Part shown: positions 13,398-21,097 of the stretch, piece after piece
Position numbering within the stretch: position 1 is the first letter of the stretch
How the letters are laid out: each line of letters begins with the position of its first letter
Source: an uncultured Clostridia bacterium
GTDB lineage: Bacteria; Cyanobacteriota; Vampirovibrionia; Gastranaerophilales; Gastranaerophilaceae
Assembly: GCA_945946765.1 (NCBI GenBank)
Contig: CAMEWS010000015.1
Span: 1 to 34,384, forward strand
Length of the DNA: 34,384 nt
Direction of reading: 5' to 3'
Program-made: the position numbers and the translations under genes
Notes under the pieces: generated by a model
What the model saw: the letters and a program-made list of their open reading frames with translations, nothing else
Told to the model about the DNA's origin: nothing
Database searches by the model: none

Positions 13398-14641
13398 TAC
13401 GTTTGAGCGAACTTATAATCAATAGATTTTACAATGTCCACAAGGATATAAAACAACGCGGACACACTCACTATTGGATGATAGGGGGCAGAGGTTCGAC
13501 AAAATCGTCATTTATTTCGCTTGAAATAGTCACAAATATAATTGAAGACCCGGAATGTCACGCTATTTGTTTTAGAAAAATAGGCAAAGACATTGAGGAA
13601 AGCGTTTACAATCAAATACTTTGGGCAATAGATGTGCTTGGTGTTAATGATTTTTTTAAGGCGTATAAATCACCTTACCGAATAGTTTATACACCGACAG
13701 GTCAAATAATAGCATTTCGTGGCTTGGACGATGCAAAAAAAACAAAATCAATCAAGTTAAAAAAGGGCTATTACAAAATATCGTGGTTTGAGGAGTTAGA
13801 CGAGTTTTCGGGTATCGAAGAAATAAGGAAAGCAGAGCAATCCGTAATGCGTGGCGGAAATCAGTTTATAGCTTTTAAGTCATATAACCCGCCGCAAAAT
13901 ATCAATAACTGGGTAAATAAAGAAGTAAAGCACGACAGACCGGACAGAATGGTTACTCATAATACCTATTTGGATGTACCAAAAGAGTGGTTGGGTGAAC
14001 AGTTTTTTATTGAAGCCGAATTTTTAAAAGAGTTCAACGAGATTGCATACCGCCACGAGTATTTGGGAGAGGTCACAGGTACAGGCGGAATCATTTTTCA
14101 AAATGTTAAAGATATGCAAATTTCTGATGAAATGATAAAAACATTTGATAATTTGAGAGAGGGTCTTGACTGGGGTTTTGCTGCCGACCCGTTTGCTTGG
14201 AATAAAATGCACTATGACAAAACACGCAGAGTTTTATATATTTACGATGAAATTCACAAAATCGGATTGACAAATGACAGGGCAATGGAAGAAATTAAGC
14301 CCAAAAATCAAACTTATATAACAGCGGACAGTGCAGAGCCGAAATCAATTGAAGAATTCAGGATTAATAATTTTCAGATTAAAGGCGCAGTAAAAGGTCC
14401 TGATTCTGTGCGTTACGGCATAAAGTGGTTACAAAAGCTTGCTGCAATTTATATTGATAAAAAGAGATGTCCGCATACTTACGATGAGTTTAGCTTATAC
14501 GAACTCGAAAAAGACAAAAACGGTGATTTTAAAGACAAATACCCCGACAAAAACAATCACCATATTGATGCGGTGAGATATGCCCTTGAAGATGATATGA
14601 ACAACAGTTATATAACCGTAATAAAAGGATTACAGCTTTAA
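13394..14641 (+). CDS. terL: terminase large subunit (PBSX type)
   Basis: This 415-residue packaging motor has Walker A GGRGSTKSS at residues 31-39, and Walker B with catalytic Glu in ISWFEELDEF (129-138). The RNase H-like nuclease has acidic residues at Asp259 (LDWGFAADP), Asp312 (TADSAEP) and Asp392 (HHIDAVRYAL). The ATPase pumps DNA and the nuclease cuts concatemers. Length and motifs match PBSX/Terminase_3 large subunits, often linked to headful packaging. All key residues are intact. Confidence 0.95.
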   Translation: MIRLSELIINRFYNVHKDIKQRGHTHYWMIGGRGSTKSSFISLEIVTNIIEDPECHAICFRKIGKDIEESVYNQILWAIDVLGVNDFFKAYKSPYRIVYTPTGQIIAFRGLDDAKKTKSIKLKKGYYKISWFEELDEFSGIEEIRKAEQSVMRGGNQFIAFKSYNPPQNINNWVNKEVKHDRPDRMVTHNTYLDVPKEWLGEQFFIEAEFLKEFNEIAYRHEYLGEVTGTGGIIFQNVKDMQISDEMIKTFDNLREGLDWGFAADPFAWNKMHYDKTRRVLYIYDEIHKIGLTNDRAMEEIKPKNQTYITADSAEPKSIEEFRINNFQIKGAVKGPDSVRYGIKWLQKLAAIYIDKKRCPHTYDEFSLYELEKDKNGDFKDKYPDKNNHHIDAVRYALEDDMNNSYITVIKGLQL

Positions 14642-14644
14642 AAT

Positions 14645-14675
14645 GCCCGATTTGAAATCTTATATGCTTGTGGCA
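14645..14675 (+). promoter_or_regulatory. late element P1 (GCCCRATTT class)
   Basis: GCCCGATTT (14645-14653), 8 nt, ATATGCT (14662-14668), 6 nt, predicted +1 A at 14675. This is the weakest -10-like box of the six copies. The transcript would begin with the SD AGGAG of the portal gene. It lies 3 nt after the terL stop. Confidence 0.6.
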
Positions 14676-14691
14676 TAGGAGATTTCAGAAT

Positions 14692-16056
14692 ATGCAATAT
14701 CAAATACAAACTGATAGCTTGGAGATTACGGCTAAAAATGTTTATAGTTGGATAAATTCATTTAAAAATAACATTTTGCCGACAAGACAAAAGCTTTGTG
14801 ATTATTATGACGGAAAAAACGAAGTCGTAAAACAAGGCGCGGTGAAAGGACGTCCGAATTATTCTATTAACGTAAATATGGCAAAGTATATTATAGACGT
14901 TGCCACTTCATACGCTTTTGGCAATCCTATAAAATACACTACCGATAACGAAAATGCAAAAGCAATACTGGAGAAAATTCAATATATACACAAAAATTGT
15001 TCTATTGCAGAAGTTGACTTTCAACAAGGCGGTGATATGGCTACTTACGGTGTATCATATCAGCTTGTTATGGCATTAGCGGGCAAAGGTAAAATCGAAG
15101 ATAGAATTTTGTTTAAATATTTAAACCCTTTGCAAACATTTTATGTAGTTGACAATACTATTCTTGAAAATCCGATTTGTGCTGTTTATTTCTACGAATA
15201 CACAGAGAAAAAAGTTAAAAAAACAAAAGTATATGTCTACGACAGCGTAAATCTTACTGTTTTTAACGGTGATATTTCAAATTTACAAACAGAAAGCATT
15301 GAACAGCACAATATGGGCGCTATTCCAATTATACAATGCTTAAACAATGACGATGCGTTTGGTGATATTTATTGCGTTACTGACTTACTGGACAGTTTAA
15401 GCCTTGCGGTGTCAAACTCAACCGACAACTTGCAATCTATCGCAAATGCTATTTTGACAACAACGGGCGGACAGTTAACAGACAAACAAATTGAACAAAT
15501 TAATCAATATAAAGTTGCTAATTTACCGATAGGCGCAGTTATGCAATGGGTTATTAAAAACGTTGACCCTACCGCAGAACAGCAACAAGTTGATAACTTA
15601 TTGAAGTTTATTTTTCAAATATCACAAGTACCGGACTTAACAGACGATGCCTTTGCGGGTAATCAATCAGGCGTGGCAATGCAATATAAATTATGGGGCT
15701 TAGACCAATTGTGGGTCACTAAAACTACAAAGTATAAAAAAGCCATTATCGAACGACTTAAAATTATTATGCACTTGTTACAATACCGTTTTACAAGCAC
15801 CGTACAAATGCTTGATGAAATCAATATTACTTTTGATAAAAATCTGCCAAAAGATAACAGTGCAGAATATGCGATGGTGCAAGCGCTTAAAGATGTTATT
15901 TCGAAGAAAACTTTACTTGAAAACATCTCAATTGTTAAAGATGTTCAAAAAGAAATTGAAGCACTTGACGAAGAATCAGCCAAAAACGCAGACTTATACG
16001 GATTCAATAATAACGAAAACTTAAACGCTCAAGGCGGAGAGGATGTCGAAGAATAG
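14692..16056 (+). CDS. portal protein (SPP1 gp6 type)
   Basis: This 454-residue protein forms the dodecameric gate at the capsid vertex through which DNA passes. It has the SPP1-type features: YYDGKNEVVKQGAVKGRPNY near residue 40, VDVATSYAFGNPIKY-like sequence, a central KNVDPTAEQQQVDNLLKFIF and QSGVAMQYKLWGLDQL. The acidic C-terminus ends AQGGEDVEE. ATG 14692 is used because AGGAG lies 9 nt upstream; a TTG further upstream would overlap the predicted promoter. It overlaps the MuF gene by 14 nt. Confidence 0.92.
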   Translation: MQYQIQTDSLEITAKNVYSWINSFKNNILPTRQKLCDYYDGKNEVVKQGAVKGRPNYSINVNMAKYIIDVATSYAFGNPIKYTTDNENAKAILEKIQYIHKNCSIAEVDFQQGGDMATYGVSYQLVMALAGKGKIEDRILFKYLNPLQTFYVVDNTILENPICAVYFYEYTEKKVKKTKVYVYDSVNLTVFNGDISNLQTESIEQHNMGAIPIIQCLNNDDAFGDIYCVTDLLDSLSLAVSNSTDNLQSIANAILTTTGGQLTDKQIEQINQYKVANLPIGAVMQWVIKNVDPTAEQQQVDNLLKFIFQISQVPDLTDDAFAGNQSGVAMQYKLWGLDQLWVTKTTKYKKAIIERLKIIMHLLQYRFTSTVQMLDEINITFDKNLPKDNSAEYAMVQALKDVISKKTLLENISIVKDVQKEIEALDEESAKNADLYGFNNNENLNAQGGEDVEE

Positions 16057-17401
16057 TCAGGAATATTGGGCAGAACGCCGAAGAAAAGACAAAATTAAGG
16101 TTATTAATACAGGTGAAAAAGGTATAAATAACCTTAAACGCTTGCTTAAATTGAATCTTGATGATGTTGAGCGCAAAATCAAAGAGTTTCACGAAAAATA
16201 CGGCGATAACCCCGCCGAAGAAATGAGTCGCAAAGAATTTGAAAAGTACAAAGCCAAACTTAGCAAAATGGCAAAGAAAAACCCTAAAGATAAGACTTTA
16301 CAAAGACTTGCAAAACAAGATATTCCCAAATATAAAATAGACAGATTAAGAGCCTTGCAAGGTGAATTGCAAATGCAACTCACAGAAGCTACATTGGGGC
16401 AAGAAAAAGGCATTTACGATACGCTTGACGATGTTTCAAAAGTATCACAAACCGTACTTGCTAAAACAATGAAAGATAGTATCGGTTTAAATTTCAATAC
16501 AATTGCAAGCAGAAAAATGAAACAGCTTTTAAGTTCGGATTGGTCGGGTGCAAATTGGAGTGACAGACTTTGGAACAATAGAGAAGAAGTCGGAAAAAAA
16601 CTTACAAATATACTTGAAAAAGGCATAACGCAAGGTACATCGTTACAAAATATGTCACGTGAGCTTAGAGATGTGACAGGGCAAAGCTTTAACAACGCTT
16701 TTAGATTGATAAGAACAGAAACAAGCTACATTGACGGACAAGCAACGCTTGAAGGTTATAAACAGGCACAAGAAGAACTGGGACTTGAATATTACGAGTA
16801 TGACGCTTTTCTTGATGACAGAACGTCAGCAATCTGTCGTGAACTTGATAAAAAACGATTTAAAATGTCCGAAGCCGAAGTCGGGGTAAACTTTCCCCCA
16901 ATGCACCCGAACTGCAGGTCGACTACTCAGCTTATACTGAATAATGACGAAACGAAAGAGCCTGTTAAGGAATTAACAGAGTTTAAAGATTTTGGTGAGT
17001 TTAATCGTAAAGCTTATGGATTGGCTGATTTTGCAAAACAAGCTGAAAACCCTACACAATGGGCTAGAAATAATTACGACAAAAACACATTAAATAGTTT
17101 TTACAATATTGGTAAATTAAATGCAGAACAACAGCGCTTATTAGGTAGTAAAACAGATAATATCAAATTTTCACTGGATAGTATGATTAAAAATAGAATA
17201 CATCATCCTGATTTAAAGTTTTATGATTACAAAAAACTTTCTGATATTATTTCTAATCCTGATGAAATAATATTAAACAATAAAAAAAGTAATTGTGTTT
17301 TATTATTAAAAAAAGATGAGAAAATGTATCAAGCAGTTATAAAAACAACAAAAGATAAAACAGAAAACTATTTAACATCTTTTAGATTCGCTGAGCATTA
17401 A
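16043..17401 (+). CDS. MuF-type minor head protein with C-terminal nuclease-like toxin domain
   Basis: This 452-residue protein is a two-part fusion. Residues about 170-300 are the phage Mu F-like head-morphogenesis domain (SLQNMSRELRDVTGQ, RLIRTETSYIDGQA, FLDDRTSAICRELD, FPPMHPNCRSTTQ). After a linker, residues about 365-452 resemble the PBECR-type (Barnase/EndoU/Colicin E5-D/RelE-like) nuclease domain, with IHHPDLKFYDYKKL, VLLLKKD and TENYLTSFRFAE. Such MuF-toxin fusions are known in temperate phages, and the toxin may be packaged and injected. No immunity gene is seen right after it. The domain call is from pattern. Confidence 0.85.
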   Translation: MSKNSQEYWAERRRKDKIKVINTGEKGINNLKRLLKLNLDDVERKIKEFHEKYGDNPAEEMSRKEFEKYKAKLSKMAKKNPKDKTLQRLAKQDIPKYKIDRLRALQGELQMQLTEATLGQEKGIYDTLDDVSKVSQTVLAKTMKDSIGLNFNTIASRKMKQLLSSDWSGANWSDRLWNNREEVGKKLTNILEKGITQGTSLQNMSRELRDVTGQSFNNAFRLIRTETSYIDGQATLEGYKQAQEELGLEYYEYDAFLDDRTSAICRELDKKRFKMSEAEVGVNFPPMHPNCRSTTQLILNNDETKEPVKELTEFKDFGEFNRKAYGLADFAKQAENPTQWARNNYDKNTLNSFYNIGKLNAEQQRLLGSKTDNIKFSLDSMIKNRIHHPDLKFYDYKKLSDIISNPDEIILNNKKSNCVLLLKKDEKMYQAVIKTTKDKTENYLTSFRFAEH

Positions 17402-17403
17402 AA

Positions 17404-17485
17404 AAGATTATCTTATTATGAGGACTCCCGCACCCCTCTGTCACCTATTGGTTCGGTAGGGAGAATTACCGTATAAGATAATCTT
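17404..17485. other. 82-nt element with 13-bp terminal inverted repeats
   Basis: AAGATTATCTTAT (17404-17416) and its exact complement at 17473-17485 enclose 56 nt that contain further short stems (GAGG/CCTC, CCTA/TAGG or GGTA/TACC). The interior is far more GC-rich than the neighbourhood. It starts 2 nt after the MuF-toxin stop. It could be a folded RNA, a miniature inverted-repeat element, or a terminator (on the minus strand the stem is followed by TTTTT). The remaining bases up to 17552 show nothing. Confidence 0.6.
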
Positions 17486-17552
17486 ACTTATATTATAAAC
17501 CATTTTAAAAATTTTTCAATCCTTGCACTTGCGTTTTTTATATTCAATATCA

Positions 17553-17651
17553 CCGCCAAACTGGTCAAACTGGTCAAACTGGCATTATAACTAGCTTTGC
17601 AGTTTGGCGGGTACTGGTCAAACTGGTCAAACTGGCTAAACTGGTCAAACT
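17553..17651. repeat. iteron-like array of AAACTGGTC with flanking inverted repeat
   Basis: Three 9-bp units stand at 17558-17584 (AAACTGGTC, AAACTGGTC, AAACTGGCA). Four more, the first and third altered, stand at 17611-17646, with a partial fifth to 17651. The first block begins with CCGCCAAACTG (17553-17563), whose exact inverted copy CAGTTTGGCGG is at 17600-17610. It lies just upstream of late element P2. Protein-binding site, pac site or origin are possible roles. Confidence 0.8.
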
Positions 17652-17662
17652 AAAATAAAAAT

Positions 17663-17693
17663 GCCCGATTTTCAACCTGTCATACTGTCTGTA
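17663..17693 (+). promoter_or_regulatory. late element P2 (GCCCRATTT class)
   Basis: GCCCGATTT (17663-17671), 8 nt, TCATACT (17680-17686), 6 nt, predicted +1 A at 17693, which begins an ATG. It lies upstream of the scaffold/capsid genes and directly after the iteron array. CATAC/GTATG at 17681-17695 form an inverted repeat across the -10-like box. Confidence 0.7.
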
Positions 17694-17758
17694 TGTTCCT
17701 AGAACAGTAAAACTAGGGTTATGTACAGGACAGTAAAACTGAAAACAGGAGAAACACA
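17693..17758 (+). promoter_or_regulatory. structured leader of the scaffold/capsid unit
   Basis: The leader starts with a five-codon frame (ATG 17693 to TAA 17708-17710, MFLEQ). It contains the palindrome GTTCCTAGAAC (17695-17705) and two copies of ACAGTAAAACT (17704-17714, 17730-17740). The scaffold SD AGGAG follows. It may tune expression of the most abundant virion proteins. Confidence 0.35.
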
Positions 17759-18253
17759 ATGTCAGAAGACACAAAAACATTTACACAGGCAGATTTTGAT
17801 GCGCTGAAAGCAGAACACAGCAAAGCGTTAAAAGAGTTGGAAGAAAGACTAAAAGGCGAAACAGCCCGCAAAGTAGATGCCGCAATTAAAAAAACACAAG
17901 CAGAAGCAGAAGAAGCTGCAAAAAATGCAAACTTGTCAGAACTTGAAAAAGCGCAAAAAGCAGCCGAAAACTATCGAATCAAATACGAAGCGGAGGCTGA
18001 AAAAACAGCTTTAACAGCTCAAAAAGAAGAAACAAGAAAGCTTATGAGTGAGCTTGGCGTAGATGAAAAGTGTTTGGACTTTGTTTTTATCCCCAAAGAT
18101 ATTGAAGGCACAAAAGCAAGGGTGCAAGCTTTCAAAGGGTATGTTGACGATGTTAAAAAGACTACTTTTGAAAACAATGTACAATCAAAAACTCCGAAAG
18201 CAGGCAATCCCCCCGCTGAACAAGATGTCTTTGAATTAGGTTTCGACAGCTAA
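17759..18253 (+). CDS. capsid scaffolding protein
   Basis: This 164-residue protein is almost entirely charged and helical, with a long coiled coil (about 10-95, ending QKEETRKLMSELGVDE). A conserved tail (CLDFVFIPKDIEGTKARVQAF) matches GP20/DUF4355-type phage scaffolds. It sits directly before the major capsid gene, as usual. Scaffolds guide procapsid assembly and then leave. SD AGGAG stands 8 nt before ATG. Confidence 0.8.
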   Translation: MSEDTKTFTQADFDALKAEHSKALKELEERLKGETARKVDAAIKKTQAEAEEAAKNANLSELEKAQKAAENYRIKYEAEAEKTALTAQKEETRKLMSELGVDEKCLDFVFIPKDIEGTKARVQAFKGYVDDVKKTTFENNVQSKTPKAGNPPAEQDVFELGFDS

Positions 18254-18266
18254 AAGGAGATAAAAA

Positions 18267-19085
18267 ATGGCAATTAATTATGCTGAAAAGTACGCAGACA
18301 AAGTTGATGAACGTTTTAAGCTTACATCAATTACAACAGCTTTAACAAACAGTGATTACGAGTGGACAGGCGTTAAAACATTAAAAGTTTTTTCTGTTGA
18401 CACAGTAACCCCGGGTAATTACACAAGAACAGGTGCAAACAGATACGGTACACCTTCCGAATTGGGCGACACCGTAAAAGAATACACCGTTTCTCAAGAC
18501 AAAGCCTTTACATTCACAATCGACAAAGGTAACGACCTTGAACAAATGGGTATTAAAAACGCAGGCAAAGCACTTGCAAGAGAAATTGACGAGGAAATTG
18601 TACCAATGGTTGACAAATATGTACTCGGTAAAATGATTGCAGGCGCAGGCTTGACAGCTACAACCACTGTTACAAAAGCAAACGCTTACGAATCATTGTT
18701 GGCAGGTGTTGAAGCAATGGGCAATGCAAAAGTTCCCAAAGCAGGCAGAATCATTGTAGCGCCTAACTCTTTCTACACAAAAATCAGACTTGACGATGCA
18801 TTTATTAAATCATCCGACATCGCTCAAGATATGCTTATCAACGGTCAAATGGGTACAATTGAAGGTATGCCGTTAGTGCTTGCACCTACTGACTACTTTA
18901 CTGAAGGTGTTCAATTTATGATTGTTCACCCGATAGCAACAACTGCGGCAAACAAATTGAGCGAATACAAAATCCATATTGACCCGCCCGGAATTTCAGG
19001 CGCATTGGTTGAAGGTCGCAATATTTTTGATGCGTTTGTTCTTGAAGCTAAAAAGAACGCTATTTACGTTTGCAAAAACTCATAG
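18267..19085 (+). CDS. major capsid protein (HK97 fold)
   Basis: The 272-residue coat protein begins MAINYAEKYADKVDERF and has the family's QDKAFTFTIDKGNDLEQMG and IVAPNSFYTKIRL segments and a C-terminal DPPGISGALVEGR. Placement after the scaffold and before connectors, with a strong SD (AAAAGGAG), supports the call. Codon use is rich in well-translated codons, as expected for an abundant protein. It lacks the long N-terminal delta domain, consistent with a separate scaffold. Confidence 0.88.
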   Translation: MAINYAEKYADKVDERFKLTSITTALTNSDYEWTGVKTLKVFSVDTVTPGNYTRTGANRYGTPSELGDTVKEYTVSQDKAFTFTIDKGNDLEQMGIKNAGKALAREIDEEIVPMVDKYVLGKMIAGAGLTATTTVTKANAYESLLAGVEAMGNAKVPKAGRIIVAPNSFYTKIRLDDAFIKSSDIAQDMLINGQMGTIEGMPLVLAPTDYFTEGVQFMIVHPIATTAANKLSEYKIHIDPPGISGALVEGRNIFDAFVLEAKKNAIYVCKNS

Positions 19086-19093
19086 GAGGGTTT

Positions 19094-19243
19094 ATGAGAA
19101 CTTTTAAAAAAGGTGATAGACTTGAAAAAACCAATGACGTATTTATTATAGATGCGTTACTGCAAAGCGGTTACGAAGAAGTAATTGAAGCAGACGAGGA
19201 AATCGTTAAACCTGCAAAAAAACGTTCAAAAATAGAGGAGTAA
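19094..19243 (+). CDS. small protein after the capsid gene, 49 aa
   Basis: ATG 19094 has an SD (AGGAGGG) 4 nt away and encodes MRTFKKGDRLEKTNDVFIID, continuing to an acidic, then Lys-rich tail (KPAKKRSKIEE). Small genes of this type between capsid and connector genes are common in phages. The function is unknown. Confidence 0.65.
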   Translation: MRTFKKGDRLEKTNDVFIIDALLQSGYEEVIEADEEIVKPAKKRSKIEE

Positions 19244-19248
19244 GGGGA

Positions 19249-19266
19249 AGGGGGAGCAATCCCCCT
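19249..19266 (+). other. GC hairpin between the small capsid-region genes
   Basis: AGGGGG (19249-19254) pairs with CCCCCT (19261-19266), loop AGCAAT. Only a short T-run follows, so it is more likely a processing, stability or attenuation hairpin than a full terminator. It lies after the highly expressed capsid unit. Confidence 0.5.
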
Positions 19267-19276
19267 ATCTTTAAAA

Positions 19277-19453
19277 ATGGACAAAGTAGGCTATCAAAAA
19301 ACAACTAAATTTGAGATTTTCGGCAAGTGTATATTTAAAATCGATACTGTTTATAACGAACAGAGCGAAGAAAACACCGACGAAATGACCGAATATTACA
19401 TAACTAACGATTACTACAACGAAGAATTTAAGACGGACAAAAAAGATGATTGA
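19277..19453 (+). CDS. small protein, 58 aa
   Basis: ATG 19277 to TGA 19451-19453 encodes MDKVGYQKTTKFEIFGKCIF and an acidic, Tyr-rich C-terminal half. It overlaps the next gene by 8 nt. There is no clear SD other than the one held in the preceding hairpin. The function is unknown. Confidence 0.5.
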   Translation: MDKVGYQKTTKFEIFGKCIFKIDTVYNEQSEENTDEMTEYYITNDYYNEEFKTDKKDD

Positions 19454-19784
19454 AAACTTTGATGCAATAAAACAAAATGTATTGATTTTGGGCGATTTTG
19501 AAGACAGTCCCAAACTTGACTTGCAAATACAAATGATAATTGATGAATGTTTGGCTTATTGTTATCGTAAAGACATACCGCCACAAATGGTATTACCGTT
19601 GTCAGACGTTATAGTAAGTGCATTAAACAAACGCAGCTTAATTGGTCTTGAGGGTAATGTTGCAAGCTATTCCGAAGGTGATATGTCCGTTTCATTTGGC
19701 AGTAACACCAATATATCCAATCAATTTTATGACGGAAAACTGGAGCCGTTTAAACAAATCATCGGAGTAGTTGAAGATGTTTAG
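19446..19784 (+). CDS. head-tail connector (gp6/gp15-like adaptor)
   Basis: This 112-residue helical protein has the DIPPQMVLPLSDVIVSAL segment and the final FKQIIGVVE helix typical of head-tail adaptor proteins that dock on the portal ring. Position after the capsid and before the closure protein supports this. It overlaps both neighbours. Confidence 0.75.
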   Translation: MIENFDAIKQNVLILGDFEDSPKLDLQIQMIIDECLAYCYRKDIPPQMVLPLSDVIVSALNKRSLIGLEGNVASYSEGDMSVSFGSNTNISNQFYDGKLEPFKQIIGVVEDV

Positions 19785-20109
19785 AGATGATATATGTACG
19801 ATTATCCGACCAGTTGAAACAGAAGAAGAAGGCGAAGTTATCGGCTACGAAACAATAACTGTTGCCGAAAATATACCTTGCCATTTGTCGGTAAGCAGTA
19901 TAAGTCCCGTAAACCAATCACAAAGTACGGCTACGGTTTTACTGGATTACCTATTGTATATTGATACCAAACTTGGTATAACTATCCAATCAAACGACAC
20001 AATAAACGTGACAACCGTACAAGGTCAACAATACGAACTTAAAGCAGGCGAAAGCCATAAATATAAATTTACTACCCAAACTCATTGTGAGGTGGTTAAA
20101 GTTGTTTGA
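19777..20109 (+). CDS. head closure / stopper protein
   Basis: From ATG 19777 the 110-residue protein (MFRDDICTIIRPVETEEEGE) is beta-rich with the 'NIPCHLSV' and 'Y-x-L-K-A-G' patterns of head-tail joining or stopper proteins (SPP1 gp16-like), which seal the filled head. The SD GGAG is 8 nt upstream. A TTG at 19771 is a less likely start. Confidence 0.7.
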   Translation: MFRDDICTIIRPVETEEEGEVIGYETITVAENIPCHLSVSSISPVNQSQSTATVLLDYLLYIDTKLGITIQSNDTINVTTVQGQQYELKAGESHKYKFTTQTHCEVVKVV

Positions 20110-20629
20110 TAAGTATGCAGAAAAGCTAAAAAAACTTGAAGCTGATGTTCCAAAAATATTTGAGAAAGTTGCAAAAGACGGTGCAATTAAATTTGTAAAC
20201 GAAGCAAAAAAACGAACTGATAAAGAAAAGCTTGTTGACACAAGCAACTATAAAAGGAATTGGAACGCACAAGCCGTTGAGCCTATGCCTGAAACATACG
20301 GTGTACAATGCAATAACAGTGTTGAATATGCATCTTTTCTTGAATATGGTTACGTTTTAAAAAAAGATGTGTTTATTCCCTTTGATGAAGGTAGCGGAAT
20401 AAGTAAAAAAACAGGCAAACGCTGGAAAACAAAAGGAATGCAAGGCGGTCCTAAAACAAAAGAATTTATACAGAAAATAAAAGCAAAATATCCTAATGCA
20501 AAAGGTTTTAAGAAAAAAGCAGGAAAATACAAAGGTTATTTTGTTGGCGAATTAGCTATGGGCGATGCCCGATATTACTGTATTGAAGAATTAGAAAAAG
20601 AATTGGAAAAAGCTTTCAGAAAACAATAA
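20102..20629 (+). CDS. HK97 gp10-like tail completion protein
   Basis: This 175-residue basic protein has the gp10 signatures: an N-terminal helix (EKVAKDGAIKFVNEAKKRT), VDTSNYKRNWNAQ, and NSVEYASFLEYGY followed by a loop. The family is thought to act at the head-tail or tail-terminator interface. TTG 20102 is chosen as start because GAGGTGG lies 6 nt upstream; a GTG at 20087 overlaps the previous gene and has no SD. Confidence 0.75.
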   Translation: MFDKYAEKLKKLEADVPKIFEKVAKDGAIKFVNEAKKRTDKEKLVDTSNYKRNWNAQAVEPMPETYGVQCNNSVEYASFLEYGYVLKKDVFIPFDEGSGISKKTGKRWKTKGMQGGPKTKEFIQKIKAKYPNAKGFKKKAGKYKGYFVGELAMGDARYYCIEELEKELEKAFRKQ

Positions 20630-20630
20630 T

Positions 20631-20661
20631 GCCCGATTTGTGTTTTGTCATACTCTAATTA
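20631..20661 (+). promoter_or_regulatory. late element P3 (GCCCRATTT class)
   Basis: GCCCGATTT (20631-20639), 8 nt, TCATACT (20648-20654), 6 nt, predicted +1 A at 20661. That base is the A of the next gene's ATG, and no SD is present, which predicts a leaderless mRNA. The element starts 1 nt after the previous stop codon. Confidence 0.75.
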
Positions 20662-21086
20662 TGGCAATCATTATCGACATAAAAAACGCTGTAAGAAAAG
20701 CTATACACACAAAAGATTCCGCTGTTAATTTCTTTTTTAACGAGATTTTAAAAGTCAAATATCCGTATGTGTTTTTTTACATCCCGTCATTTCGTATTGA
20801 TAAAGCCATAGACACAGAATACTGGCGAAAAATTACGCTTATGTGTGTTGCGGAATATGCAAAATCCGAAGACAACAAAGCAGTCGACTTGTGGGAATAT
20901 TGCGACACATTAACCGAAGCTTTTAAGTCTTTTGAGTTTTTGGACTCAAGAATAAGCGCAACAAACATAGAGTTTAAGACGATTGACAGCGTTTTACAAA
21001 TGACTTTTGACCTCGAATGTTATGTAAAAGCTGTTGATGAAACCGAACTTATGAAAGATTTGGACCTTACATTAAAACAAATATAG
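20661..21086 (+). CDS. tail terminator protein
   Basis: This 141-residue protein begins MAIIIDIKNAVRKAIHTKDS and has the mixed alpha/beta profile of myophage tail terminators (DUF6838-like): PYVFFYIPSF, then DLWEYCDTLTEAFKSFE. Its place between the gp10-like gene and the sheath fits. No SD precedes the ATG, which coincides with the predicted transcription start of P3. An upstream TTG at 20640 would lie inside the promoter element and is rejected. Confidence 0.7.
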   Translation: MAIIIDIKNAVRKAIHTKDSAVNFFFNEILKVKYPYVFFYIPSFRIDKAIDTEYWRKITLMCVAEYAKSEDNKAVDLWEYCDTLTEAFKSFEFLDSRISATNIEFKTIDSVLQMTFDLECYVKAVDETELMKDLDLTLKQI

Positions 21087-21097
21087 GAGATTAAAAA

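Noticed and set aside
14645-14675. standard sigma70 -35/-10 reading of the late elements
   Set aside because: GCCC boxes are only about 12 bp from the CATAAT-like hexamer, and no consistent TTGACA stands 17 bp upstream; a different promoter class fits better.
17553-17651. CRISPR array
   Set aside because: The 9-bp units are contiguous or altered, with no unique spacers of 25-40 bp; it is an iteron-like array.
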